The notes under the pieces: generated by a model
The model's database searches: none
What the model was told of the DNA's origin: nothing
What the model saw: the letters and a program-made list of their open reading frames with translations, nothing else
Shown: in pieces, positions 51,401-61,768 of the stretch
Layout: every line of letters starts with the position of its first letter
Numbering within the stretch: the stretch's first letter is position 1
Translations under genes and position numbers: made by a program
Source: Deltaproteobacteria bacterium
Lineage (GTDB): Bacteria; Myxococcota_A; Polyangia; Polyangiales; Ga0077539
Direction of reading: 5' to 3'
Length of the DNA: 64,000 nucleotides
NCBI GenBank assembly: GCA_016704445.1
Contig: JADJAE010000016.1
Span: 124,001-188,000 of the forward strand

Positions 51401-53732
51401 AGGGTCACGGGTCCACACGCCGGGGCCCGCGAGCGCCGCGGCGGCCTCCAGGAGGCGGTGCGCCGGGGCGTACGCGGCGCTCTGCATGGCGCGGCGCCCG
51501 GCCTCCAGGTTGACCTCGACGACGGCCGCGCGCTCGGCCGGGTCGACGACCAGCTCGGCGGCGGCGTTGTAGTGCTCGGCCACGCGGAAGACGTCGGACT
51601 CGGCGACGGCCGCGCCCAGGCGGGCGCATGGCGCGGGCGAGCGCGAGGCGGGTGCGCGCGGTCTCGGGCGTGGAGACGAGCTCGCTGGCGGCCTGCTGGA
51701 TGCGGTCGTGCACGAAGGCGAAGCCGAAGTTGCGCCCCAGCGCGGCGGCGTCGTCCCAGTAGTCGTCCTCGAGGGGGACCACGAAGCGCCGCTCGATGGC
51801 CCCGCGCAGCGCGGCGAGGAGCTCCGCGGGGGAGAGCCCGGTGACCTCGCCGAGGAGCGCGAGGTCGAAGCGCGCGCCGATCCAGGCGGCGGCGGAGAGG
51901 CAGCGCCGCGGCGTCGCCCGAGAGGCGCTCGAGGTCGCGGCGCAGGAAGGTCACCACGTTGTCGGTGACCGCGCGCTCCCTCAGGGCCGCGAGGTCCCAG
52001 CGCCACGAGAGGGACTCGCGGTCGAAGCGCAGCGCGCCGGTGTCGCCGAGCTCCTCCACGAGGCGACGGAGGAAGAAGGGGTTGCCGCCGGCCTTGGCGT
52101 GCAGCGCCTCCGCGAGCTCGCGCGCCTCCGTGGGGGCGACGTGCAGCGCGTGCCCCAGGATGCGCTCGCAGTCGGCGGGCCGGAGGGCCCCGAGGTGCAG
52201 CGCCTCGACGCGGGCGTCCGAGGCGCGCAGGGCGTCGAGGGTGGGCCCGAGGGCGTGCGAGGCGTCGACCTCGGTGTCGCGCCAGGCGCCGACGAGCAGC
52301 AGGTGGCCGAGCGAGGGGTCGCGGAAGAGCGTCTCCAGGAGGCGCAGCGAGGGGAGGTCGGCCCACTGGAGGTCGTCGAGGAAGAGCACCACCGCGTGGC
52401 CACGGCCCGCGACGGCGCCGATCACCCGGCGGAAGGTCTCCTGGAGGCGCTGCTCGGCCTCGGTGGGGCCGAGCTCCTCGACCGGGGGCTGCGGGCCCAG
52501 CAGCGCCCCGGCGCCGGGGACCAGATCGGTGAGCACCCTGCCGTTGGGGCCCACCGCGGAGAGCAGCCGGGAGCGCCAGGCGTCGACGGCGTCGTGGGTC
52601 TCGGAGAGCGCGTCGGTGAAGAAGCCATCGAGCGCCTGCGCCAGCGCCGCAAAGGGAACATCCCGGGTGTACTGGTCGAACTTCCCCTGGAGCACCCGGG
52701 CGCCCGCCACGGTGGCGGGCTGCTGGAGCTCGAACACCAGGGAGGTCTTGCCGATGCCCGGCTCGCCCGAGACGAGGGCGACTCCGCGCGCGCCGCGCAC
52801 CACGTCGTCGAAGACCGCCGTGAGCCGCGCGAGCTCGGGCTCGCGTCCGTGGAGGTCTTGCGGGAATTCAGGTCGCGCGGCGAGCCCGCGGCCGACGAGG
52901 GCGGCGCCCTCCGGGTCGGTCCCGCGCGCGAGGGCGTCGAGGCAGCGGCGCAGGTCGAGCACCACGCCCGCGGCGCTCTGGTAGCGCTCCTCGGGGCGCT
53001 TGCGCAGCAGCGTCATCACGATCTCCGCGGCCTGCCGGGGAAGCTCCGGGGCCTCGGCGGAGAGGGCGATGGGCTCGCGGGCGAGGTGCGCGTGGACGTA
53101 CTCCAGCAGGTCGGCGCACACGAAGGGGGCGCGGCCGGAGAAGAGGGCGTAGAGGGTGGCGCCGAGGGCGTAGAGGTCGGCGCGGGCGTCGACGGCGCGG
53201 TTCATCCGGCCGGTCTGCTCGGGCGCGAGGTAGGCGGGAGTGCCCTCCAGGGAGGAGAGGGGCCGCGGGCCCGCGACGCCGTGGGTCACCCGGGAGGAGA
53301 GCCCGAAGTCGATCAAGCAGGCCGCGCGGGACGGGAGGTCGACGAGCACGTTGGAGGGGCTGATGTCCCGGTGGTGCACCTCCCGCGCGTGGACGCGCTC
53401 GACGGCCTCGGCGATGCGCAGCGCGAGGGTGAGGGACTCCGCCACGCCGAGCGGCGGCCCGACGAGGGCAGGCCTCAGGAGACGCCCGGGAGCTGCTCCA
53501 TCACGATCTGCGCGACGCCGTCGTGGAGCTCGAAGGCGATGGGCTTCGGCGCGCCCGCTCCGTCGAGGGAGGCGAGCATGTCGTACTCGCGTCGGAAGCG
53601 CGCGAGCTCGCGGGGCCCGGGCCAGGCGCCCCGGAGCTGCTTGATCACCACCGGCAGCCGGTCGGCGAGGCGCCAGGCGCGCGTGACCCGGTTGTGCGGC
53701 CCTTCGTGCAGAACTTCGGCGTGCTCGTACAC
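48449..53732 (-). pseudogene. Ser/Thr kinase-AAA ATPase-TPR-GAF-nucleotide cyclase hybrid, multiple frameshifts
   Basis: One gene of ~1760 codons broken by about seven frame changes (near 53.48, 51.91, 51.63, 51.30, 50.19, 50.14 and 49.71 kb), several in short G/C runs. Domains: kinase (VVIKQL, HHRDISPSN, DFGLSS, GTPAYLAPEQ); a PknK-like AAA/ATPase (GEPGIGKTS, VVLFLDDLQWAD); a long TPR-like helical region; a GAF domain; and a class III cyclase (VSVFFSDIRGFTSL, TYLGDGIMALF, GDAVNLAARVE). Such hybrids sense a signal and make cAMP/cGMP. All conserved motifs are intact across breaks, so assembly indels are likely. It starts 30 bp after the second lipoxygenase. Confidence 0.78.
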
Positions 53733-53762
53733 GGTGATGGCGCTCTCCTCTCGGGCGTAGCT

Positions 53763-55454
53763 TCAGACGTGGATCGACTGCGCGAGGCGGGAGGGGCGCA
53801 GGGAGGGGAAGTTCCAGCGGCGGGCGGCGTCGCGGGCCGCGGTGGACGGCGTCGATGGCTTCGAGCCCGTCGGCGCAGCGCGCGACAGGAGGCTCGGCAC
53901 CCGCGGGTCGTCGAAGCACCCGTTGGGGTAGGCGCCGAGGGTGTTCATCCGTAGCTGCCGCTGCGGGAGCGTGAGGTCGAGCATCCGGTCGGCGACCCCG
54001 ACGGGAGGGAGGGCGCGGAGGTAGTCCTCCTCGGTGAGCGCGGCGTCGGCGTCGGGCGAAGGGGCCCAGCGCGCGGTGGGGAAGGTCTCGGGCCACGCGT
54101 AGTGGTCGTAGCCCGCGTAGTTGACCGCGGCGTGCCCGACGGTGACTCTGGAAGATCAAGGTGGTCACCAGGTCGATCAGGTCGTCGATGCGCCCGATGG
54201 AGGGGACGTCGGTGAGGCCCGGGGCGTCGGGGGCGCTCAGGGCCCGGTGCCAGGCGACGAGCTCGGCGTCTCTCGCGAGGTCGGCGTCGTCGCGGTACCA
54301 GAGCCGGAGGTAGGCCGAGACCCAGCGGCGAAGGGCCCACGCCACGGGCAGGCCGTCGTCGCGGTAGGGGTACTCGGGCAGCGAACAGCGTCGTCGGCGC
54401 CGCGGAGGGCGAGGTCGCGCCACGGGGCCCGGTCGCCGAGCGGGCGCTCGCGGAGGCCGCGCACCGCGAGGTCGACGGCGGCCTCTCGCGTCGGGGCCAT
54501 GAGCTCGTCGAAGAAGCCGCCCGGGCCGATGACCGCGTCCTTCATGGTCTCGTTGGCGGCGGTGGTCATCTCGAAGTGCGGCCACAGCAGACGCCGCAGC
54601 GGGTGGTTGGGCGCGAGCTCGCGCGCCGCACACACCTGGAAGGCCGCGGAGAGAGAGTGGAAGCCGAGGTGCATCACGGCCCCGGCCCAGACGCTGTCGG
54701 CCACCTGCACGTCGAGCTTCGCGTGGCGCCAGCGCTCGCCGTCGGCGGGCGTGACGATGGGGGAGCCGGCGACCGGAGAGCCCTGGATCGCCACGGGGCG
54801 GAAGCTCCCGTCGAGGGCGCGGACGAAGAGGGCGAGCACGCCGCTGGAGTAGCGGGCGCGGCCCTGGGTCGCGCCCTGGGGGATGCCGTGCAGGGCGCTC
54901 AGGTCGAGCGCGAAGAGCCGCCCCTCGGCGCGCGCACGGTCGAGCGAGTCGCCCTCTCCGACGGCGGCCCGGAGCTGCGCGTCGGTGACGGGGAAGCGCG
55001 GGTCGGCCTCGCGCTGGCGGCGGATGTGCGTGGCGTTGCAGCCCGCGAGGCGCTGCCAGGCGAAGAAGCCGTCGTCCTGGGCCCACGCCCGGTACGCCGG
55101 CGAGGGGAGGGTGTCGAAGAGCGCGTCGTAGTGATCGATCGAGCGCACGGAGACCATCCCCGCGCGGGTGACCCCCCCCTCCTGGGCGGGCCGTCCAGGC
55201 GCGGCGGCACCGCCTGGAGGCCCTGGCGCTCGCGCCCAGCCGGGGTCGAGGGCCGCGGCGCGGGTGGCCGCGAGCATGGTGCTGGTCTCGACGTAGCGCA
55301 GGCCGAAGGCCATGGAGTAGCTCTCGGAGTCGACCTTCGCCGCGAGGGGGAGGCCGCGCTGCGTCGGGTCGAAGCGCCACACCTCGCGGTCGGCGGCGAG
55401 CGCGGCGCGTCGGGCCTCGGGGGCGGCGTCGTCGTGGGGCAGGGAGAGGTTCAT
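53763..55454 (-). pseudogene. lipoxygenase (LOX2), frameshifted and with an altered iron site
   Basis: A lipoxygenase of ~560 residues with frame changes near 54.39 and 54.15 kb and an apparent compensating pair near 53.85 kb. Conserved parts: DDGFFAWQRLAGCN, NHPLRRLLWPHFEMTT, and GHAAVNYAGYDHY in the frame after 54.15 kb, with His and Asn ligands. The first His pair reads MHLGFHS, HxxxH, one residue shorter than the usual HxxxxH; this is visible in an unbroken frame. The C-terminus is RLAQSIHV, so the terminal carboxylate belongs to Val. It lies 27 bp after LOX3 and is a tandem paralogue. Activity is doubtful because of the His spacing. Confidence 0.75.
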
Positions 55455-55481
55455 CGCGGGGGCTCCGGGTGCGCGGTCGGG

Positions 55482-57267
55482 TCAGATGATGATCGAGGCG
55501 GGGACGAGCGAGGGGAGGAGGTAGGGATAGGGCAGCAGGCGGGAGGCCTCGCGCTCGCCGATGGCGGACTCCAGCGAGGCGAGGCGCGCGCGCAGCGCGG
55601 CGAGGGGGGGCGTTGACCCGCGGGTCGGCGAAGGGCGCGTAGGCCCCGAGCGGATCGAGCCGGATCGCCGACAGCTGGTACACCGTGTAGGCCTGGAGCA
55701 CCGCGAGGTCGGACTGCGGGAGCGCGGCCAGGAGCGAGGCCTCGGCGTCGGGCGTGTCGAGCGTCGGGGGAGGCGCGTAGAGGCCCGCGGGGATGCCCGG
55801 CACGTAGCCCATGAAGGGGTACTGCGGGAAGTTGACGGCGGCGTGCTGCACCGAGGCGGTGAAGATCACCAGGGTGACCAGCGAGGTGAGCGCGTCGACA
55901 GTGCGCACCTCCGGGACGCCGCGGAGGCGACCGCCGTCCTGCGCCGAGAGCTCGGCCACGAAGGACTGCAACTCCGGGTCGGCGGAGACCGCCTCGTCGT
56001 CGCGGTAATACAGCCGCAGGTAATCGCCCACCCACTGGTGGAGCGAGTCCCAGTGGGGGAGGGCGTCCTCGCGGTAGGGGCACTCGGGCAGCGCGTCGGT
56101 GTCGAGCAGGCCGAGGGCGCGCAGCCTGGAGCGCGGGTCGCCGGCGCCCACGTCGAAGGTCGAGAGCGCCGAGGCGACCAGCGCGCGGGTCGCGGCGATG
56201 GGCTGCGGCATGAGCTGGTCGAGGGTTCCGCCGTCGGCGATGAGGCTGTGGCGCGCGGTGTAGTTGATGAAGTGGGTGTGCTCGAAATGGGGTTCGAGCA
56301 GGGCCGTGAGCGGGTGCGCGGAGGCGAGGTTGCGCCGCGCGGAGACGGCGAAGGCTTCGACGAGGAGGTGCGTGAGCCCGAGGTGCTCGGCGGCCTCGTG
56401 GATGCTCCCTTCGCCCAGCGAGAGGAAGGACTGCGCCATGCGCCAGCGCCAGCCGTCGGCGGGCGTGAAGAGGGGCGTCGCGGCGGAGGGCGTCTGGCCA
56501 CACTGGATCGCCACCGGCAGCAGCGCCGTGGAGCGGTCGAGGGGGCGGACGAAGAGCCCCATGGCGGCGGCGGTGTACTTCTGTCGGCCCTGGTTCTGGG
56601 TGGTGGCGATGCCGTCGAGGGCGGCGCAGTCGGAGAGGAAGATCCGTCCCTCGGAGAGGGCGCGGGAGAGCGAGTCGCCCGGCGAGCCGTCGGGGCAGAG
56701 CGCGGAGAGGGCGCGGCGGAAGTGCTCCTCTCGGACGGGGAAGTGGTCGGGCAGGCGGTCGTCGCGGAGCTGCGAGAGGGCGAAGGGGTTGGGGCCGCCG
56801 AGGCGCTGCCAGCCGAAGAGGGCGTCCCGCTCGGAGGGCCGCTCGCGGAGGCGCTGCGCCAGGGGGATGGACTCCAGGCCGTCGGTGAAGTCGGCGTACT
56901 CGTCGAGGGAGGCCGAGGGTCGGCGCGCGGTGTTCGCGGCGGCGGTGGTGGTGGCGTCCCAGAAGGAGCGCGCGGCCTCGACGGCGCTCATGGCGGCGTA
57001 GAGGCCGACCTGCACGGGCGCGGCGGTCTTCGAGTCGCGGAAGCCGACGACCCTCTGCCCGACGTGGTGATCGGAGACCGCGGCGTTGGAGCGGGCGATC
57101 GCGAGCAGGTAGTCGGGGCCTGGCTTGTCGGCGAGCTGGAGCTCGGCCAGGCAGGCGACGCCGACCGGGGAGGAGTAGTCGTAGCGGCGCTCGTCGCGGC
57201 GCAGCGCGAGCAGCTGCTTGCGAATCGTCGGGAACGCGTCGTCCTGAGGCAACGTCGGAATGGGCAA
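55482..57267 (-). pseudogene. lipoxygenase (LOX3), one homopolymer frameshift
   Basis: A lipoxygenase of ~595 residues. Iron ligands: His295 and His300 (HLGLTH, the HxxxxH pattern), His475 and Asn479 (HAAVN), and the terminal Ile of the sequence ending PASIII. Conserved blocks FGWQRLGGPNPF and AHPLTALLEPHF are present. A G7 run at 55604-55610 breaks the frame; removing one G restores the C-terminus in frame, so this looks like a sequencing or assembly error. The start is TTG with AGGAGG 5 nt upstream. It follows the AAA+ gene by 60 bp. Predicted to oxygenate polyunsaturated fatty acids to oxylipins. Confidence 0.83.
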
Positions 57268-57327
57268 CTCACCCTCCTGAGCTGGAAGTGACGGGGTATG
57301 TGACTGTGGGCCCGGCGCGAAGATACA

Positions 57328-60300
57328 TCACTCTTCGCTGTCTAGCGGGCCCTCCATCAGCTCCTCGAGGGGGGGTGCGCCCTCGTCGAGCTCCAGCGCC
57401 ACGAGGTGCTGGCAGGCCACCCGCTCGATGATCGCCAGCGGGTGCCTTCCCTCCAGGGCCACGCTGCGGCCTCCCGGCACCATCACCCGCTCTCCGGCAA
57501 GCACCAGCCGGGCGGGGGAGCGCTTCTGGTGCGCCTCGAACTCCGTGGGCTTCGGGGGGACGAGCGAGGGGTGGGACCACTGCTTCTCGCCGATGGAGTC
57601 CGAGCGGGTGAGCAGCCGCAGCTCGATCGCCGAGCGCACGCTGCCCTCGCGCCAGAGGTGCACGCCCGCCTCCAGGGCCAGCAGCACCCCCGCGTCGACG
57701 CCCTCGACCAGCAGCAGCACGCTCCGGGCGTCGCGCTCGCCCTCGTCGCGAAGGAGGTCGAGCACCGCGCGCAGCCTCCTCGGCGGGCCCCACCGGCGGT
57801 CGGCGGGCCACTCGTCCTCCCGCTGCGCGACCATCCCCTGGAGGTGGGCGTCGACGGTCCACCGCCGCGCCGTCGCCAGCTCGTCGAGGGCCGCGAGCCA
57901 GCGCTCGAGCCCCCGGGTGTCGTCGATCTCCGAGACCAGCAGCACCGCCGCGTTGCGCCCCGTCACCGACGAGAGGATCGCCCAGGCCAGCGCGGCCTCG
58001 TAGCGCTCCCGCACCGCACGGGCGTCGTCCCTCAGCCCCCTGGCCCCGTCGCGGTCGACCGCGGGGTCGAGCGCCAGCTCCTCCAGGGTCCACAGCTCAC
58101 GCTGCAGGGTGGTGAGCGCCGTCCAGTGGGCGTCGAGCCGGTGGTGCTCCCGCTGCAGCGCGGTCACCTCGCCTCGCGCGCTCGCCGCCCCGGCGGCGCT
58201 CGCCCGGTACGAGAGCTGCGCCCTCAGGTGCTCGAGCTGGCTGCGAATCGCGTCGACGCGCGGCAGTTGCATTGCGGCGTCGACCCAGCGGCGGTGCGCC
58301 GCGAGCACCCCCTGGAGCTCGGACATCTCGGCCCTCAGCCTGCGCGCCGCGCTCCAGAGCTCGAAGCGCAGCCCGTCGACGGTCTCCTCGGTGCGCTGAC
58401 CGGGCGCTCTGGTCTCCGGGACCTCGTCGGGCACCGACACCCGCACGGCCGAGAGCGCGGCGCCCGGGTCGAGCCGGTCGTCGAGCACGCGGGAGAGCGG
58501 GGCCACGAGGTGGTCCTCGAGGTGGCGTCGCATGGCGCGGGCGCCATACCGGTGGGAGTAACCCTGGGCCGCGAGGTGGTCGAGCGCCCGGTCGGTGACC
58601 GAGAGCGTGGCCTCGCTGCCGTGCAATCCCCGCCGGACGCCGAGCTTCGCGACGGCCATCGCCGCGACGGCGCGCACCTCCGCGGGGCCGAGCGCGTCGA
58701 AGGGCACCACCCGGTCGAGGCGGTTGATGAACTCGGGTCGGAAGCTGCGCTCCACGGCGCGGAGGTAGTGGGCCGCGAGGTCGAGCGGCGCCGCGGCGAT
58801 GCCCACCGGCTCGCGCGCCCCGGTCGCGCCGAGGTTGCTGGTCATCACGATGATGGCGTTGTGGAAGTACGCGGTGCGCCCCCGGCCGTCGGTGAGCCGC
58901 CCCTCGCCGAGCACCTGGAGCAGCAGGTCGAAGACCGCGGGGTGGGCCTTCTCCACCTCGTCGAGCAGCAGCACCCCGAAGGGCTGCTCGCGGATGCGGC
59001 GGGTGAGCAGCCCCTCGGCGCCGTGGGTCCCCCGGATGAGCCGGTCGGCGGCCTCGAGGTCGGTGTACTCGCTCATGTCGAAGCGGATCATCCGCTCGTC
59101 GCTGCCGTAGAGCAGGTGCGCCGCGGCGCGGGCGAGCTCGGTCTTGCCCACCCCTGTCGGGCCCACGAAGAGCAGGCAGGCCAGCGGCCGCCCTCCTCGC
59201 TGCATCCCGGCCTTCACCACCCCGAGGGTCTGCGCCACCGCGCGCACCGCCGCGAGCTGCCCCACGAGCCTGCCCTGCAGCGTCGCGGTGACCTCCTCGA
59301 CGCCCATGGCGAGGTCGTCCCTCAGGATGAACGGCGGTATCCCGCTCTGCCGGCTGAAGGCCCGCTGCACCAGCTCGCGGTCCATGGTCGGGGCGTCGGC
59401 GCGGCTGAGGTCGCGGTCGCTCTCGACCACCGCGCGCAGCTCGTCGAGCAGCCGGAAGGCCTTCCCCGGGAAGGCGTCGTAGGCCATGTAGCGGGTCGCC
59501 AGCTCGACGAGGGTCTCGGCCCCTTCGGGGGTGAGCGCCGCGCGGTCGGGGCGAGAGCGCGCGTCGAGGGTGATGCCCTCGCGCAGGGCGTCGAGGGTCT
59601 GCGAGGCGCTGAGGGCGTCGAGGCGCACCCGGGTGAAGTTGCCGAGGAAGCCGCCGTGGTGGCGGTCGGCGGCGTCGACGAGCTCGTCGCGCAGCTCTCC
59701 CACGAGGCGCACCCTGCCCTCTTCGAGCGCGGGGCGCAGGGCGGCCGGGAGGTTGACGCCGCCGGTGGGGCGGTCGGTGAGCAGCTCGCCGAGGTTGTCG
59801 AAGACCAGCACCGCGTCGAGGAGCTCGGCCGCGTCGAGGAGCTTGCGCAGCCGCTCCTCCCACTGACCGAGCCCGCTCATCCCTGCGAGGAGTTGCGCCC
59901 CGCTCGTCAGGAAGACCAGGGGTGATCGCCCCTCGGCCTTGCGCTGCGCGATCCAGGCGCGGAGCAGCACCGACTTGCCGACGAGCGACGGGCCGGTGAG
60001 CAGCACCGACTGCCGCTGCGCCCCGTCGAGCAGGGCCGAGAGCATCCGCAGGGCGTCGTCGCGGTGCGAGAGAGAGACGGGCGCGTCCTGGTCGTGGAGG
60101 GCGGTGGCGACGGAGCGCAGCGCCTCGAGGGCGGCGGTCTTCTCCTCCGCGCGGGCGAGGTCGCCTGCGCGCTCGCCGGGTGCGCCTGCGCCCTGCCTCC
60201 GCTCGACGAGGAGGTCGACGTGGACGAGCTCGCTGTCGGCGTAGGGGAAGAGCTCGAGGCGTCGGGCGGGGGAGAGCTCCCAGGCGTCGACGAGGAGCGC

Positions 60301-60702
60301 GACCTCGGCGCCGACGGTCTCGGCGACGGACTCGCCGGGGGCGACGTGGACGACCGTTCCGAGCGGGGCGACGAGCACCCAGGAGCGGGCGCCGTCGGGG
60401 AGCACGACGCAGGTGACGCCGGCGGTGACCGGGTCGCGGAAGCGGCGGGGGAGGTCCTCGCGGGTGAGGGCGACGGGGACGAGCTCGACGCGGGCGTCGG
60501 GGTTGGCGACGAAGCGAGCGACCACCGAGGGGGCTTGGGTGCGGAGCCACTCGGAGAGGAAGAGCTGCGCCTCCAGGAGGGCGTCGGCGTCCTCGTGGAC
60601 GAGCGCGTGCCTCGGGTCGGCGACGGGGATCAGCAGCGCGCGCCCGCTGGGCAGCCGGACGCGCAGGAGCTGGGCACGGAGTGGGATGGCGGTGGGGTTC
60701 AT
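57328..60702 (-). CDS. ClpB-like double AAA+ ATPase with C-terminal release-factor-like region (AAA3)
   Basis: A 1124-residue protein, first gene of the minus-strand lipoxygenase operon. The N-terminal ~230 residues are not ClpN. D1 has Walker A GPSLVGKS (237-244), but Walker B is VLVFDNL (Asp302, Asn303). D2 has Walker A GPTGVGKT (514-521) and DEVEKAHP (Asp581, Glu582). The D2 pore loop reads GTHGAEG instead of GYVG. After the D2 small domain, residues ~780-1020 have coiled-coil helices and then NAAVLLVSEIDDTRGLERW and ALEAGVHLW, matching the PCRF/RF2 core; no GGQ is present. It is divergent from a Ser/Thr kinase 45 bp away. Confidence 0.85.
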   Translation of the reverse strand: MNPTAIPLRAQLLRVRLPSGRALLIPVADPRHALVHEDADALLEAQLFLSEWLRTQAPSVVARFVANPDARVELVPVALTREDLPRRFRDPVTAGVTCVVLPDGARSWVLVAPLGTVVHVAPGESVAETVGAEVALLVDAWELSPARRLELFPYADSELVHVDLLVERRQGAGAPGERAGDLARAEEKTAALEALRSVATALHDQDAPVSLSHRDDALRMLSALLDGAQRQSVLLTGPSLVGKSVLLRAWIAQRKAEGRSPLVFLTSGAQLLAGMSGLGQWEERLRKLLDAAELLDAVLVFDNLGELLTDRPTGGVNLPAALRPALEEGRVRLVGELRDELVDAADRHHGGFLGNFTRVRLDALSASQTLDALREGITLDARSRPDRAALTPEGAETLVELATRYMAYDAFPGKAFRLLDELRAVVESDRDLSRADAPTMDRELVQRAFSRQSGIPPFILRDDLAMGVEEVTATLQGRLVGQLAAVRAVAQTLGVVKAGMQRGGRPLACLLFVGPTGVGKTELARAAAHLLYGSDERMIRFDMSEYTDLEAADRLIRGTHGAEGLLTRRIREQPFGVLLLDEVEKAHPAVFDLLLQVLGEGRLTDGRGRTAYFHNAIIVMTSNLGATGAREPVGIAAAPLDLAAHYLRAVERSFRPEFINRLDRVVPFDALGPAEVRAVAAMAVAKLGVRRGLHGSEATLSVTDRALDHLAAQGYSHRYGARAMRRHLEDHLVAPLSRVLDDRLDPGAALSAVRVSVPDEVPETRAPGQRTEETVDGLRFELWSAARRLRAEMSELQGVLAAHRRWVDAAMQLPRVDAIRSQLEHLRAQLSYRASAAGAASARGEVTALQREHHRLDAHWTALTTLQRELWTLEELALDPAVDRDGARGLRDDARAVRERYEAALAWAILSSVTGRNAAVLLVSEIDDTRGLERWLAALDELATARRWTVDAHLQGMVAQREDEWPADRRWGPPRRLRAVLDLLRDEGERDARSVLLLVEGVDAGVLLALEAGVHLWREGSVRSAIELRLLTRSDSIGEKQWSHPSLVPPKPTEFEAHQKRSPARLVLAGERVMVPGGRSVALEGRHPLAIIERVACQHLVALELDEGAPPLEELMEGPLDSEE

Positions 60703-60747
60703 CGTGGCGTTCGGGCGGAGGCCGCCGGAGGGTATACTGCCGTCGCG
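60703..60747. promoter_or_regulatory. 45-bp divergent promoter gap between AAA3 and a Ser/Thr kinase
   Basis: Both genes start from this short gap, so their promoters must overlap it or extend into the coding regions. GGTATACTGCC (60731-60741) contains a TATACT -10-like hexamer for the plus-strand kinase. No clear -35 is visible. Confidence 0.5.
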
Positions 60748-61761
60748 ATGGCGTACTGCAGAGCGTGCGGGGCGGAGCACCCGGCGGACGTTTCCTCCTG
60801 TCCCGCGCTCGGCACGTCGACCCGCGACGGCCCTTGCGGCGCGAGCATCGGCCGCTACGAGATCGAGCGTCTCCTCGGCGGCGGGGGCATGGGGACGGTC
60901 TACCGCGCCCGCCGTCAGCCCGGCGGCGAGGCGGTGGCGATCAAGCTGCTCAAGCCCGAGCTGCCCGACCGCGACGACGCGCTGGAGCGCTTCGTGCGCG
61001 AGGCCAACGCCGCGAGCGCGATGCGCTCCCCCCACCTGGTGCAGACCTGGGAGTGCAGCATCGCCCCCGACGGCACGGCCTACCTGGTGATGGAGCTGCT
61101 GGAGGGCCGAGGGCTCCAGGCGGCGCTGGAGGCGGAGCGGGTGCTCTCCCCGGCGAGGGCGGTGGCGCTGACGATGGAGGTGCTGGAGGGACTTCGCGTG
61201 GCCCACGCGCACGGCGTGGTGCACCGGGACATGAAGCCGGGCAACGTGTTCCTGCGGAGGATGGAGGGGGGAGGAGAGCAGGCGGTGGTGCTGGATTTCG
61301 GCACCAGCAAGCTGCTTTTCGAGCAGCGGAGCTCGCCGCTCACGCCCGCCGGGACCACCCTCGGCACGCCCTACTACATGTCCCCGGAGCAGGTCTTCAC
61401 CCCGGCGCAGATCGACCACCGCGTCGACCTCTACGGCACCGCGGTGATGCTCTACCAGATGCTGAGCGGGGCCCTGCCCTTCGAGGGGACCACCATCCCC
61501 GAGGTGCTGATGAAGGCGTGCAGCGGCGCGCCGGTGCCGCTGCGCTCTCGGGTCCCGTCGCTGCCCGAGGCGCTGGTCGACGTGGTGATGAAGGCCATGG
61601 CGAGGAGCGCCGACGCCCGCTACCAGCGGGCCGAGGACTTCATCGACGCGCTCTCGGCGCTACGCCTCGACGGGCTCCCGGGGAGCGATCCCCGCACGGT
61701 GCGCCCGAGGAGCGAGGCCGAGTCCGAGGAGCCCGCCACCGTGCGCATCGAGCGGGCGTAG
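60748..61761 (+). CDS. Ser/Thr protein kinase with N-terminal Cys segment
   Basis: A 337-residue PknB-type kinase. Gly loop LLGGGGMGTVYRA (42-54), Lys66, catalytic HRDMKPGN (His159, Asp161), DFG (Asp183), and GTPYYMSPEQV activation segment are all intact, so it should be active. Residues 4-18 carry CRAC...CPAL, possibly a small zinc-ribbon. No membrane segment is seen after the kinase domain; the last ~30 residues are acidic/Arg-rich. It is divergent from the AAA3 gene, which suggests joint control with the lipoxygenase locus. Confidence 0.9.
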   Translation: MAYCRACGAEHPADVSSCPALGTSTRDGPCGASIGRYEIERLLGGGGMGTVYRARRQPGGEAVAIKLLKPELPDRDDALERFVREANAASAMRSPHLVQTWECSIAPDGTAYLVMELLEGRGLQAALEAERVLSPARAVALTMEVLEGLRVAHAHGVVHRDMKPGNVFLRRMEGGGEQAVVLDFGTSKLLFEQRSSPLTPAGTTLGTPYYMSPEQVFTPAQIDHRVDLYGTAVMLYQMLSGALPFEGTTIPEVLMKACSGAPVPLRSRVPSLPEALVDVVMKAMARSADARYQRAEDFIDALSALRLDGLPGSDPRTVRPRSEAESEEPATVRIERA

Positions 61762-61768
61762 CGCGCAC

